Origin: Paenibacillus abyssi | Lineage (GTDB): Bacteria; Bacillota; Bacilli; Paenibacillales; Paenibacillaceae | Assembly: GCF_014640295.1 (NCBI RefSeq) | Contig: NZ_BMGR01000005.1 | Coordinates: 1 to 64,000, forward strand | DNA: 64,000 bases | Direction of reading: 5' to 3' | Shown here: in pieces, positions 43,162 through 50,869 of the stretch | Position numbering within the stretch: position 1 is the stretch's first letter | Layout: each line of letters opens with the position of its first letter | Translations under genes and position numbers: made by a program | The notes under the pieces: generated by a model | The model's input: only the letters and a program-made list of their open reading frames with translations | The model's database searches: none | What the model was told of the DNA's origin: nothing

Positions 43162-44079
43162 TTATCTTCTGTTGAGCATATAGATCAGCAGCGACTTTTG
43201 GGTATGCATGCGATTTTCAGCCTGCTGATAAATGATCGACTTTTCCGATTCGATCAGCTCTTCCTCGATCTCTAGGCCCGGATGAATGGGCATAGGATGC
43301 ATGATATACGGAGAATGCCCGCCGAGATTTGCTTTATTCAGCTGGTAGGGCAGCATCTGCTGAATTCTACTGTTCTTTTTCTCTTCGTAGTCGGCCGATT
43401 GGAATAACTCCATGTCCACCCATGTATCGGTATAAACAAAATCAGACCTCGACACCGCTTCAGACAGGTCAGTCACGTTCTCCACATATCCGCTTTGGTA
43501 GGCGGCCTGCATCAGCTCTTCATCCCATGCGGCGTCATTTACGATCGGCGTGACCAATAGCAGCTTAATGCCGAGCTTGATACACCCAGCAACCAATGAA
43601 TTGGCGACATTGTTATGCACCCCCACATAGGTAAGCGTTACGCCGGAAAATGTCCCTGCAACCTCATAAATGGTCATGAAGTCGGACAAAGCCTGGCACG
43701 GATGATATTTATCGTCGCACCCATTGATCACCGGGACTTTCGAATGCTTGGCTAATTCAATCAGATCGGAATGCTTCTTTAATCTTGCCACGATGAGATC
43801 GCAGTTTCTTGAGGCATACTGCGCCTCATATTGAATGGGCGAAATGCTGAAGTTGCTTGAACTCCAGTCCATCATAACCGCATAACCGCCCATCTGATTA
43901 ATCCCGGACTGGAAGGACAGGTTGGTTCTTGTCGAGGTTTTCTGAAACAGCAGCAAAAGGCCTTTTCTCTCGCATTCCTGATAAAACTTCTCCGGATATT
44001 TCTTAATTTCAATGCCTCTATGAATAATGGAGTACATAAGATCCGTGTTTAACTCTTTTAAGGACAGCAAATGGTTCAC
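43162..44079 (-). CDS. aspartate/ornithine carbamoyltransferase family enzyme of uncertain acceptor
   Basis: 305 residues from a GTG at 44079 (GAGGTG 6 bp upstream); a TTG 10 codons earlier has no such site. The carbamoyl-phosphate site is intact: FQKTSTRTNLSF (STRT at 49-52) and HPCQ (126-129). The acceptor side is not that of arginine-pathway ornithine carbamoyltransferase: the DxxxSMG loop is TDTWVDME (217-224) and the HCLP loop is MHPMPIHPG (260-268). So it should carbamoylate an amine other than, or bound differently from, ornithine. It is monocistronic, with no arginine or deiminase genes nearby. Confidence 0.8.
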   Translation of the reverse strand: MNHLLSLKELNTDLMYSIIHRGIEIKKYPEKFYQECERKGLLLLFQKTSTRTNLSFQSGINQMGGYAVMMDWSSSNFSISPIQYEAQYASRNCDLIVARLKKHSDLIELAKHSKVPVINGCDDKYHPCQALSDFMTIYEVAGTFSGVTLTYVGVHNNVANSLVAGCIKLGIKLLLVTPIVNDAAWDEELMQAAYQSGYVENVTDLSEAVSRSDFVYTDTWVDMELFQSADYEEKKNSRIQQMLPYQLNKANLGGHSPYIMHPMPIHPGLEIEEELIESEKSIIYQQAENRMHTQKSLLIYMLNRR

Positions 44080-44185
44080 TTTGTTCACCTCATTCGAATA
44101 TTTATACAATTATATGCATGTATATTCAATTTAATGCCAGAAGAGGCATTTGTCAATCTCTAAAGAATGGAATCGCGCAAAAAAA

Positions 44186-44215
44186 AGAGGCCCGGCCTTG
44201 TTTCGGCCTGCCTCT
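44186..44215 (-). terminator. Rho-independent terminator after zupT
   Basis: Stem AGAGGCCCGGCC / GGCCTGCCTCT (one bulge) with a TTGTTTC loop and, on the minus strand, a run of eight T residues. It lies 41 bp past the zupT stop. DNA from here to the carbamoyltransferase start contains no gene. Confidence 0.88.
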
Positions 44216-44255
44216 TCCCTCCCGCGCTTTAGCTGCACGGATGGATAAATAGTCT

Positions 44256-45065
44256 CTAAATAAACAACAACAAGCTAATCGCCATTACGCCCATACCGCT
44301 GATTAAGCCGTAAATAGACAGATGTCCCTCGTCATATTTCTTGGCAGCGGGCAGTAATCCATCCAGCGAGATGAACACCATAATGCCGGCAACAGCGGCA
44401 AAGATAATTCCAAACGTGAAATCGTTCAGAAACGGCATCAGAACAAGGAATGCCGCAAGTGCGCCGATCGGCTCGGATAGACCGGACAGAAAAGAGAGCT
44501 TAAAAGCTTTCTTCTTATCACCGGTTGCGTAATAGACCGGTACGGATACAGCAATGCCTTCAGGGATATTATGAATCGCTACCGCAACGGCAATAGCGAT
44601 GCCAAGCGCGGGATCCTGCAGAGCAGAGGTGAAGGTCGCGATCCCTTCCGGAAAGTTGTGAATCGCAATAGCCAGCGCCGTAAATTTCCCCATCTTCAGC
44701 AAATTCGCATTTCTGACCGCCGTATCCGAACGCTGCATATCTTCGACTTTCTTTCCCTCATGGGGATTACCCTGCTTCGGCACAAATTTGTCGATCATTG
44801 CAATAAGAATCATCCCTCCGAAGAAGGCGCCAACGGTAATCCAGTTACCCATCTGATTTCCCGCTGCAGCTACAAGCGCATCCTGCGCTTTCACAAATAT
44901 CTCAATCATCGATACATAGATCATAACACCTGCAGAAAAACCAAGCGTCAATGCGAGGAACTTCGTATTCGTTGTAGATGCAAAGAACGCCACCAGACTT
45001 CCGATCCCCGTAGCCAGACCGGCCATCAACGTCAATCCAAATGCGAACAACAGATTTTCTGTCAT
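44256..45065 (-). CDS. zupT: ZIP-family divalent metal transporter ZupT
   Basis: 269 residues from the ATG at 45065, with GAGGAG upstream; a longer frame upstream has no support. Eight membrane helices are expected. The two metal-binding helices are clear: HNFPEGIATF in helix 4 and HNIPEGIAVSVPV in helix 5, both hallmarks of ZIP/ZupT proteins. A cytoplasmic loop between helices 3 and 4 holds charged residues. It takes up zinc and possibly iron or manganese. It is monocistronic. No Zur box was seen by eye. Confidence 0.93.
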   Translation of the reverse strand: MTENLLFAFGLTLMAGLATGIGSLVAFFASTTNTKFLALTLGFSAGVMIYVSMIEIFVKAQDALVAAAGNQMGNWITVGAFFGGMILIAMIDKFVPKQGNPHEGKKVEDMQRSDTAVRNANLLKMGKFTALAIAIHNFPEGIATFTSALQDPALGIAIAVAVAIHNIPEGIAVSVPVYYATGDKKKAFKLSFLSGLSEPIGALAAFLVLMPFLNDFTFGIIFAAVAGIMVFISLDGLLPAAKKYDEGHLSIYGLISGMGVMAISLLLFI

Positions 45066-45277
45066 TATTTCTTCTCCTCTTGAATTAGCGGTATGCGAAC
45101 CTTCGATCGATGTCTCATTTACCCGAAGTAATTGGATAAGCACATATTTGTTTACCTTGGGAAACATTTTACACCGAAGGAAACTTGTCCGTCAACACTA
45201 ATATTCGCGGGGAAATCGGATCCAATTACAGAACCATATGAGGTCACGTTTCGATGAAAAATAAAACAAAGAAAAAA

Positions 45278-45298
45278 CAGCCGAGGCAAGCTCGGCTG
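45278..45298 (-). terminator. Rho-independent terminator after the chitin-binding remnant
   Basis: Perfect 8-bp stem CAGCCGAG / CTCGGCTG with a 5-nt loop, followed on the minus strand by TTTTTTC and more T-rich DNA. It lies 16 bp past the stop of the module remnant described next, so it probably ended that lost gene. Confidence 0.85.
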
Positions 45299-45314
45299 CT
45301 CATCTTAAACTCGT

Positions 45315-45428
45315 TCACTGCAATCCCCACAATGCGGGCACGTTCGGCGGTTCCCAGCCCGTTTGGGAGGTGTGGGCCTGGATACCGTAATAGGTTTTGC
45401 CCCCGTAGGTCACCTGGGGGAAATATCT
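45315..45428 (-). pseudogene. C-terminal remnant of a chitin-binding module (CBM5/12 type)
   Basis: Minus-strand translation gives a 37-residue tail containing VTYGGKTYYGIQAHTSQTGW then EPPNVPALWGLQ and a stop. The pattern of an aromatic strand, QAHTSQ and W-EPP-NVPALW is the standard end of CBM5/12 chitin-binding modules. The frame is closed by a TAG at 45429-45431, and the expected upstream half (VAGAAWLC) is only just recognisable. The catalytic part of the parent enzyme (probably a chitinase or similar) is gone. The strong terminator behind it survives. Confidence 0.65.
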
Positions 45429-45481
45429 CTAGCAAAGCCAGGCCGCACCGGCAACCATTCTGCTTGACGAAACAGACTGAA

Positions 45482-45499
45482 GCCCCTCTTGCGAGGGGC
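45482..45499 (-). terminator. terminator-like hairpin after the LplA-like gene
   Basis: Perfect 7-bp GC-rich stem GCCCCTC / GAGGGGC with a 4-nt loop, 20 bp past the stop of the solute-binding protein gene. The following minus-strand DNA is only mildly T-rich (TTCAGTCTGTTT). Confidence 0.6.
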
Positions 45500-45518
45500 C
45501 CTATAGATTTTCCTTCTA

Positions 45519-47252
45519 TTAATCATTCCAAAGCTCGAGTCTCTCCTGCAGCAGTCCGTTGAACTCTTCCGTAAGCTGATCCAGGCCTTCCCGCTGGATA
45601 TCGCTCATGAACGAATCCCATACCGCGTCGAACTGATCCGGCTTGGCAAGAATCGCCTCAGGTATGCGCTTCTTAATAATATCGGAGATGCGCTGCATTT
45701 GAACGGCCGCATCCGTTTCTTGCGGGATATTGATTTGCCATGCGGCCCCCCACGGTTTAACCGGGAACTCATCGGCGGCAGGATACAGGTCCATCCACAT
45801 TTGGGCGCCGTATTTCGACAATACCTCTTTTTCTACATCGGTGTAGTTCTTAGCGATTTGCTCCTTGGAGTTAATGGTGTAGGTTTGGCCAGTCGAATCC
45901 AATACGCCGTCACCGTATTGCGGAAACGGGTAGGTGTAAACGCCAATCCCTGTCTTCTTCCCGTATTCGGGGTCTGTCGTGCGTTTGTTCATCTCCTCGT
46001 CGGAGATCACTCGCTTGCCGTCATGGATCGTGTAGTGGACGCCTTCAATGCCCCAGTTATTCAATATTTGCGCTTCCTCCGACGCCAGCCAGTCCAGGAA
46101 TTGAATGGCCCTTACAGGATCCTTGGCGGTGCTGGAGATACCGATTCCCCAGCCGGCTGAATATCCCGCGCTCTGGAAATCCGCGTATTTGACATTCTCA
46201 TTCATCGTGACCGGATACATGCCGTACATACGGTCCAGCTTGCCTTCCTGGCGCAGCGCCAGTTCCGCTTGCTCGTACTGCCATTTGGCGTCGATCAGAC
46301 CGACTACCCGGCCGGAAGAGATTTTAGCCTGGTATTGGTCATATTTCTGAATGAAGCTTTCTTTGTCCAGCAAGCCGATGTCGTTCATATGATTCAACCA
46401 GCGGAAATATTCCTTTTCTTCCGGTCTGGTATGGTGAAGCGCGGCCTTGTGTGTCTGCGGATCAACATACCATTCGCCGTCATCCGGGCCTCCGGTGGCA
46501 AATACGGCCGGATTGGTGACCGAGATGAGGTACCTCCAGTCGTCTGCGATCAACGATAAACCGATGGCTGGCTGTCCGTCAATCGTCGGATTTTTCTCGA
46601 TATAATCCTTAATTACCTTCTCATAGTCCTGAAGCGTCTTGATGGAAGGGTAGCCCGCTTCTTTTACTGCCGCATGCTGCAACTGAAAGCCGTTATTCGG
46701 CTGCCACTGCTGCGCATCGACGCCAAAGCTGCCGACAAAATAGATGGAAGGATCGTCCTTGCTGTAGCGAAGCCGTTTCAGGTAAGGACCGTAGAGCTTT
46801 TTCAGGTTAGGGCCATGCTCTTCGATGAGATCCGTCAGGTCTATGAACGCTCCAGCATCCACAAGGATGTTCTGGTCGCCCTTGGCGAAAATAAGATCCG
46901 GATAGTCACCGCTCGCCGCCATCAGCGAAATTTTCTGCTTAATATCGCCGACCGGGTATTCAATGTTTAAGGTGACGCCGGTACGCTTCGTAATTTCCTG
47001 CCCCACAGGGCTCTGCATATTCTCATAATTCGGATTTAAATCCGCGCTGAACATGGTGAAGGTAATCGGTGAAAGATCTCTCTCCCCGGTCTCTCCGCCT
47101 GTGCCTTTTCCGTCCGTGTCGCCGGGTGCATTTGCCGCATTGCCGCTAGGCTGGGCATTCCCTGCGTTGTTGCCGTTATTGTTGGAGCTGCAGCCTGCAA
47201 TAATCAACACACATGCCAGAATAACAGCCAGTAACCTTGCATAACCCCTCAT
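45519..47252 (-). CDS. LplA-type extracellular solute-binding lipoprotein
   Basis: 577 residues from the ATG at 47252 (AAGGAGG 9 bp upstream); two earlier in-frame ATGs abut or precede the ribosome site. The lipoprotein signal ends ILACVLIIAGCSSNN. A long Asn/Gly/Pro linker follows. The mature domain shows ITFTMFSADLNPNYENMQSP, usual in Bacillales LplA-like binding proteins, and is longer than classic sugar-binding proteins. It is the last gene of an LplB-LplC-LplA set; the ligand is probably a complex plant or microbial saccharide. Confidence 0.92.
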   Translation of the reverse strand: MRGYARLLAVILACVLIIAGCSSNNNGNNAGNAQPSGNAANAPGDTDGKGTGGETGERDLSPITFTMFSADLNPNYENMQSPVGQEITKRTGVTLNIEYPVGDIKQKISLMAASGDYPDLIFAKGDQNILVDAGAFIDLTDLIEEHGPNLKKLYGPYLKRLRYSKDDPSIYFVGSFGVDAQQWQPNNGFQLQHAAVKEAGYPSIKTLQDYEKVIKDYIEKNPTIDGQPAIGLSLIADDWRYLISVTNPAVFATGGPDDGEWYVDPQTHKAALHHTRPEEKEYFRWLNHMNDIGLLDKESFIQKYDQYQAKISSGRVVGLIDAKWQYEQAELALRQEGKLDRMYGMYPVTMNENVKYADFQSAGYSAGWGIGISSTAKDPVRAIQFLDWLASEEAQILNNWGIEGVHYTIHDGKRVISDEEMNKRTTDPEYGKKTGIGVYTYPFPQYGDGVLDSTGQTYTINSKEQIAKNYTDVEKEVLSKYGAQMWMDLYPAADEFPVKPWGAAWQINIPQETDAAVQMQRISDIIKKRIPEAILAKPDQFDAVWDSFMSDIQREGLDQLTEEFNGLLQERLELWND

Positions 47253-47318
47253 TTCCTTCATCCTCCTTGTTCTTTTATGCATTGACAGGCAAGACGGGCC
47301 CGCCTGTTAATACCAGCA

Positions 47319-48218
47319 TCAGCTCTTTACTGCGCCAAGTGTAAGCCCTCTCACAAAATAACGCTGCATAAACGGGTAGACAATCAGGATCGGTACGGTG
47401 GCGACAATCGTGATGGCCATTCGAATCGACTCCGGCGAGACGCGTGTCGCCGCATCCACATCCCCGCTTCGGAACGCGTCCGCAGATTGCGAGGCCGAGG
47501 TATTGCTCAAAATTTTCATCATCTCATATTGCAGCGTCGTCAAATGCTCCTTGGAGGAGTTGAACAAATACGTATCGAACCAGGCATTCCATTGCCCGAC
47601 GGCGATAAACAGCGCGATTGTAGCGAGAACGGGCTTGCAGAGCGGCAGGATGACACTCCAGAAAATCCGCAGATCATTTGCCCCGTCAATCCTCGCCGAC
47701 TCCTGCAAGCTGGGCGGCAGGCCGTCCATATAGGAGCGGATAACGAATACGTTCCACGCATTGATGATGCCCGGGAGGATATAGATGGCGAAGGTGCCCA
47801 GCAGGTTCATATCCCGCATCAGCATGTAGAACGGAATCAATCCGCCGGATACATAGAGCGTAATCGCAAACAGAATGGAAACCTGACGCCTGTAGATAAA
47901 ATCTCTGCGGCTGATTACATAGGCGAGCATTGAGGAGCTGAATACGCCGATCGCCGTGCCTAATATAGTCCGCAGCACGGAATTTCCGAACGCTGTCAGC
48001 AGCAGGTCATATTGGAAGATGGTGCGGTAATTGTCCAGTGTGAACATTCTCGGCCAAATATGGATGCCGCCCCGAATGGTATCCGTCGAATTGTTGAATG
48101 AAATCGCAAGCACGTTAAGGAACGGGTATAAGGTCACAATGCCGACCAAGATCATGAACGTATAGAGAAACACATCAAAAATCCGGTCCGAAACGCCTTT
48201 TCCTACTCCAACAGGCAA
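47319..48218 (-). CDS. carbohydrate ABC transporter permease, LplC type
   Basis: 299 residues from a TTG (GGAGGGG upstream). Six membrane helices, docking loop QESARIDGANDLRIFWSVIL, and the family C-terminus MQRYFVRGLTLGAVKS. It forms a heterodimer with the LplB-type permease encoded 23 bp upstream. No ATPase gene lies in this operon, so a shared MsmX-type ATPase would be needed. Confidence 0.93.
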   Translation of the reverse strand: MPVGVGKGVSDRIFDVFLYTFMILVGIVTLYPFLNVLAISFNNSTDTIRGGIHIWPRMFTLDNYRTIFQYDLLLTAFGNSVLRTILGTAIGVFSSSMLAYVISRRDFIYRRQVSILFAITLYVSGGLIPFYMLMRDMNLLGTFAIYILPGIINAWNVFVIRSYMDGLPPSLQESARIDGANDLRIFWSVILPLCKPVLATIALFIAVGQWNAWFDTYLFNSSKEHLTTLQYEMMKILSNTSASQSADAFRSGDVDAATRVSPESIRMAITIVATVPILIVYPFMQRYFVRGLTLGAVKS

Positions 48219-48241
48219 TGGATTCCCCTCCTTGTCCTAAA

Positions 48242-49192
48242 TTAAATGACACTTTCTTTCGTCAGACGCTTGAAAATGTAGTTCGATGACAGCAGCAGGG
48301 TGATGCTGACAAGCGAATTGAATATGCCGATCGCGGTACCGTACGAGTAACGGCCAAGATTGATCCCGTAATTCAGTACATAGAGATCAATAACCTCCGC
48401 GTAGTCCTGAACCATCGGATTGCCGAGCAGAAACTGTTTCTCAAAGCCGATGCTCATCAGCCAGCCGATGGAAAGAATCAGCATGATGAAAATCGTCGGC
48501 CGGATGCCCGGCAGTGTCACATGCCACATCCGGCGGAATCTGCCGGCGCCGTCAACGGTTGCGGCTTCATACTGCTCCGGATCAATGCCGGCGATTGCAG
48601 CAAGGAAGATAATGGAGTTCCACCCGGTCTCCTTCCACATATCGGACAGCGTAACAATCCACCAGAACCATTCCCCTTTGGCCATAAACTGGATGGGCTG
48701 ATCAATAATATTCAGCGCCATCAATAATTCGTTGATGGGCCCGCCCTCGGTGGAAAGCATCTTAGTAACGATCCCGGCGACAATAACCCAGGATACAAAG
48801 TGCGGCAGATACGAGATGGTCTGCATCGTGCGCTTGAACGTGATCAACCGGATTTCATTTAGCAGCAAGGCGAAAATAATCGGTACTGTATAGCCGACAA
48901 TAAGCGCCATGAAGCTCATCGCGACCGTATTTCTAAGCACCAGGTAGAACCGTTCATCAGAAAACAATTGAACAAAGTTTGTGAAGCCGACCCAGTCCTG
49001 TTCAAAAAACGATCTTCCCGGCCGGTATCGCTGAAAGGCCATCGTCCAGCCCCACAAGGGGAGATAATGGAATATAAACAACCAGACGACAAACGGCAGT
49101 GACATCAATAACAGGTATCGCTGCTGAACGATTTTTCTCCAGCTGTTCCGCTTCTTTCTTTCAATTGTTTCCGCTTTCAATTGTAGCTGCAT
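48242..49192 (-). CDS. carbohydrate ABC transporter permease, LplB type
   Basis: 316 residues, GGAGGGG before ATG. The basic N-terminus is followed by six helices; the docking loop is YEAATVDGAGRFRRMWHVTL. The ending LNYGINLGRYSYGTAIGIFN is standard for LplB. It is the first gene of the importer set, 109 bp downstream of the terminator that closes the two-component operon, so it likely has its own promoter activated by that regulator. Confidence 0.93.
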   Translation of the reverse strand: MQLQLKAETIERKKRNSWRKIVQQRYLLLMSLPFVVWLFIFHYLPLWGWTMAFQRYRPGRSFFEQDWVGFTNFVQLFSDERFYLVLRNTVAMSFMALIVGYTVPIIFALLLNEIRLITFKRTMQTISYLPHFVSWVIVAGIVTKMLSTEGGPINELLMALNIIDQPIQFMAKGEWFWWIVTLSDMWKETGWNSIIFLAAIAGIDPEQYEAATVDGAGRFRRMWHVTLPGIRPTIFIMLILSIGWLMSIGFEKQFLLGNPMVQDYAEVIDLYVLNYGINLGRYSYGTAIGIFNSLVSITLLLSSNYIFKRLTKESVI

Positions 49193-49300
49193 CTTTGAGC
49201 CGCCCCTCCTTATGCCTTTTTTAAGGATGTTTAAATCGTATCATGGGTGGAAATGTTCGGCTACCAACACAACTAGACCTATTTTTCATGCTAAAAAAAG

Positions 49301-49326
49301 AGGTGCGGGCATCAATGCCCGCACCT
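49301..49326 (-). terminator. Rho-independent terminator after the YesN-type gene
   Basis: Perfect 11-bp stem AGGTGCGGGCA / TGCCCGCACCT with a short loop and, on the minus strand, a run of seven T residues. It ends the kinase-regulator transcript just before the ABC importer genes. Confidence 0.92.
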
Positions 49327-49333
49327 GTTAAAT

Positions 49334-50869
49334 CTACTTCGAGCCCGAGCTCCGGTAAGTGGAAGGAGACTGCCCGACATACCTTTTGAACTTCGCATGG
49401 AAATAATCCGGATTGGGATAGCCCACATCCTTGGCCACCTGATGCACCTTCTGCCCCTGCTTGAGTAACTGCTTGGCATAGCCGATCCGCACCTTATCCA
49501 GATAGCAGTTGAAGCTCTCCCCGGTCTGCTTCTTGAACATTTTTCCGAGATACGAGCTGTTATAATGGAACAGCTCCGCCAGCGTTTCCAGCCGAAGCGG
49601 TTCGTTATAGTGGCGGTGGATATAATCCAGCAACCGGGGAAGCGCCTGTTCCTGATTTGAAAGCCGGCTTTGGCACAGTGCGCTTAAGCCCGACTTCACC
49701 CGCCTGTGTATGCCCCTGAAGCTCGGATGCTTATAGATGTCCGCCGGATCAACGCCAAGCTTTGAAGGCTGGTCATTGCTTGCGTTTGCGTCCAACTGCT
49801 TGGCCTCTTTGACCAGTTCGGCGTACCAGGATTTAATACGCGCTTCCTCCATACGCTCGCGATACATCCTCCAGGCGCTTCGGTCCAGCCATTCGATGGC
49901 GGGCTTCATATTGCCGGCTTCGATATACGAGAGAATCTTCTGCCTGATTTGATCCAGCTCATCACGGTCCGTTTCGTCCGATTCCGCCCCCTTCGGCAGG
50001 GGTGAACAGAACTGCTGCGGAACACCCATGATCGGGCTTTCGTCATCCGAATAATAGAACGGGTTCTTGAGCAGCCTTCTCGCTTCCTCGTAGGAATGCC
50101 GGAGCTCCCTGTAATCCGATACAGCCGGACCGGCTGAAACAAGCATGCGATGCCGGCGGAACAGGTCGAGCAGCCACTGGCTGTGTCCGTCGTTATTCAT
50201 CTGGACATTATTTAGCGCGATGCCGATAAAGCCTTCCCGTTCAAATCCGATGCCCAGTCTGTTGGCCTTCACATACAACGCCAGCTCATCACGGGCACGC
50301 TCCTTCTCATCCCGGCTATCCCCCTGCTCCTCCTGCCGATTTGCCAATACAATCTGATAGCTGTCCCAGGGCATCTCCAATTTATCCAGCAGCAGTTCCG
50401 CTAATTCGGAGTCTGTGCTTGGGGCCAGCAGCCGGGCGAGCAGCTGCTCCTCCGGAGCATCGTTTGCCTCCTGAAGCAGCTGTCGGGCCTGCTGCTGCTT
50501 TCTTTTCTGATGAATGCCCGCAAGCGCCTCCTCCAGCTCCTGTGTGTCGATCGGCTTGAGCAAGTAATTGGAAACCCCCAGTTCAATCGCCTGCTTCGCA
50601 TACGTAAAATCGGAATACCCCGTCAGCAGAACATATGAAGCATGCGGCAAAAACGATCTTACCTCGCTGATCATATCCAGCCCGTTCAACCCGGGCATCC
50701 GCACATCCGCCATGATCAGATCGGGCTGGCATTCCTTGGCCTTTTTCACGCCTTCCCTGCCGTTTGCAGCCTCTGCAGTCACCTCAAAGCCGTACTTTGA
50801 CCAATCCACGATCGTCCGCAAACCGGCAAGAATCGCCTGCTCATCATCGACTAGAAGCACTTTGTACAA
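49334..50869 (-). CDS. YesN-type response regulator with AraC DNA-binding domain
   Basis: 511 residues from a TTG at 50869, giving MYKVLLVDDEQAILAGL with GAGAGG 9 bp upstream; an ATG three codons earlier abuts that site. The receiver has phospho-acceptor Asp55 (LIMADVRMPG); the C-terminal AraC domain (about 410-510) has ETLAELFHYNSSYLGKMF and VAKDVGYPNPDYFHAKFKRY. It overlaps the kinase gene by 26 bp and is probably coupled to it. It likely controls the LplBCA genes downstream. Confidence 0.92.
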   Translation of the reverse strand: MYKVLLVDDEQAILAGLRTIVDWSKYGFEVTAEAANGREGVKKAKECQPDLIMADVRMPGLNGLDMISEVRSFLPHASYVLLTGYSDFTYAKQAIELGVSNYLLKPIDTQELEEALAGIHQKRKQQQARQLLQEANDAPEEQLLARLLAPSTDSELAELLLDKLEMPWDSYQIVLANRQEEQGDSRDEKERARDELALYVKANRLGIGFEREGFIGIALNNVQMNNDGHSQWLLDLFRRHRMLVSAGPAVSDYRELRHSYEEARRLLKNPFYYSDDESPIMGVPQQFCSPLPKGAESDETDRDELDQIRQKILSYIEAGNMKPAIEWLDRSAWRMYRERMEEARIKSWYAELVKEAKQLDANASNDQPSKLGVDPADIYKHPSFRGIHRRVKSGLSALCQSRLSNQEQALPRLLDYIHRHYNEPLRLETLAELFHYNSSYLGKMFKKQTGESFNCYLDKVRIGYAKQLLKQGQKVHQVAKDVGYPNPDYFHAKFKRYVGQSPSTYRSSGSK

